This document shows positions 6,520 to 7,102 of a stretch of DNA of 7,102 nucleotides, one piece after another; position 1 is the first letter of the stretch; every line of letters starts with the position of its first letter. Source of the DNA: Brevundimonas sp. UBA2388. Lineage in GTDB: Bacteria > Pseudomonadota > Alphaproteobacteria > Caulobacterales > Caulobacteraceae. Below the pieces are notes generated by a model. That model had not been told where the DNA came from. It worked only from the letters and a program-made list of their open reading frames with translations, and ran no database searches. Both the position numbers and the translations under genes were made by a program. The DNA lies in contig DDSO01000135.1 in the NCBI GenBank assembly GCA_002343425.1, positions 1 through 7,102 on the forward strand. The letters are read 5' to 3'.

Positions 6520-7102
6520 ATGGCCGAGCCGACCACCTATGTCTTCGACTTCGACTCGACGCTTGTGCGTATCGAGACGCTGGAGGCGTTGGCCGACCTT
6601 GCCCTGGCCGGCGCCCCGAACGCCAACGCCATCCGCGCCGAGGTCTCGGCCCTGACCGATCAGGCCATGGCCGGAGACCTGCCGTTCGGCGAGGCCCTGC
6701 GCCGCCGCCTCGCCCTGCTGCCCCTGACCCGCGACCATGTCGCCGAACTGGCCGGCCGTATCCTCGAGGAGGGCACGCCCTCGGTCCGTCGCAACCTGCG
6801 CTTCTTCCGCGAGAACGCGGGAAGGATCGTCATCCTGTCGGGCGGCTTCCGCGAGATCATCGCCCCCCTCGCCGCCCATCTGCACATCCCGCCGGATCGG
6901 GTGCTGTGCAACGACCTGCACTATGATGCAGAGGGCCGGGTGGCCGGCGTCGACGCGGCCAATCCCCTGTCCGAGGCGGGCGGCAAGCCCGCCGTCATTC
7001 GGGCGCTGGGCCTGCCCGGCCCCGTGGTCATGGTCGGCGACGGCTGGACCGACGCCGAGGTCAAGCTCGCCGGCGCCGCCGACCGCTTCCACGCCTTCAC
7101 AG
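6520..7102 (+). CDS. HAD-family phosphatase resembling phosphoserine phosphatase (3' end outside window)
   Basis: The reading frame is open from the ATG to the right edge, with 194 residues visible and no stop reached. AAGG lies 7 bases upstream. All four HAD motifs are present. Motif I is VFDFDSTLVRIE, with nucleophile D10 and acid/base D12; motif II is ILSGGF (S107); motif III is K156 in GGKPAVI; motif IV is MVGDGWTDAE (D174, D178). DFDST plus the helical cap between motifs I and II fits HAD subfamily IB. That subfamily includes SerB, which hydrolyses phosphoserine to serine in the last step of serine synthesis in the cytoplasm. GDGxTD in place of GDGxND resembles the animal/plant-type enzyme. 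Other IB phosphatases acting on small phosphomonoesters are possible, so no gene symbol is given. It follows the SDR gene after 53 bp and may be cotranscribed. Family conf. high, exact substrate moderate. Confidence 0.88.
   Translation, partial: MAEPTTYVFDFDSTLVRIETLEALADLALAGAPNANAIRAEVSALTDQAMAGDLPFGEALRRRLALLPLTRDHVAELAGRILEEGTPSVRRNLRFFRENAGRIVILSGGFREIIAPLAAHLHIPPDRVLCNDLHYDAEGRVAGVDAANPLSEAGGKPAVIRALGLPGPVVMVGDGWTDAEVKLAGAADRFHAFT

Noticed and set aside
5775..6536. Open frames on the minus strand opposite the SDR tail, and a plus-strand frame at 6324-6926.
   Set aside because: They are Arg/Gly/Pro-rich shadows. The SDR tail frame is continuous with the catalytic domain, and 6520-7102 is explained by the HAD phosphatase with all four motifs.

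Overview
The window is a very GC-rich, densely coded stretch of bacterial chromosome. Codon third positions are mostly G or C, Shine-Dalgarno sequences are recognisable before most genes, and the mix is typical of an alphaproteobacterium: a PhoB-type regulator, Hsp33, a Tat-exported gamma-glutamyltransferase relative and a membrane-tailed SDR. The Caulobacteraceae, for example Brevundimonas, are my best guess. That placement comes from overall style, not from a marker gene. I see no rRNA, tRNA, CRISPR array, insertion sequence or phage gene, and no gap between genes is longer than about 175 bp.

Layout from left to right. (1) The last two thirds of a phoB-type response regulator gene on + (2-460) enters from the left edge. 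(2) Converging on it and overlapping its end by 25 bp is a small unrecognised gene on - (436-798). (3) Divergent from that, across a 171-bp gap with an inverted repeat, is a second small unrecognised gene on + (970-1293). It is followed after 67 bp by a Tat-exported gamma-glutamyltransferase-family enzyme (1361-3193). (4) Two genes on - converge on that enzyme: a small secreted protein with a CARDB-like beta-sandwich (3266-3859) and, upstream of it, hslO encoding the redox chaperone Hsp33 (3985-4908, GTG start). (5) Divergent from hslO is a 468-residue short-chain dehydrogenase with a long membrane-associating tail (5060-6466). It is followed after 53 bp by an HAD phosphatase resembling phosphoserine phosphatase (6520 to the right edge, incomplete).

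The genes do not form one evident pathway. phoB is probably the end of a phosphate-regulation operon lying to the left. The enzyme at 1361, the CARDB-like protein and perhaps the two small proteins act outside the cytoplasm. HslO, the SDR catalytic domain and the phosphatase act in the cytoplasm. The least ordinary items are the SDR tail, the altered substrate-binding motifs of the gamma-glutamyltransferase relative, and the small overlapping gene next to phoB. I found no convincing new multi-gene system.
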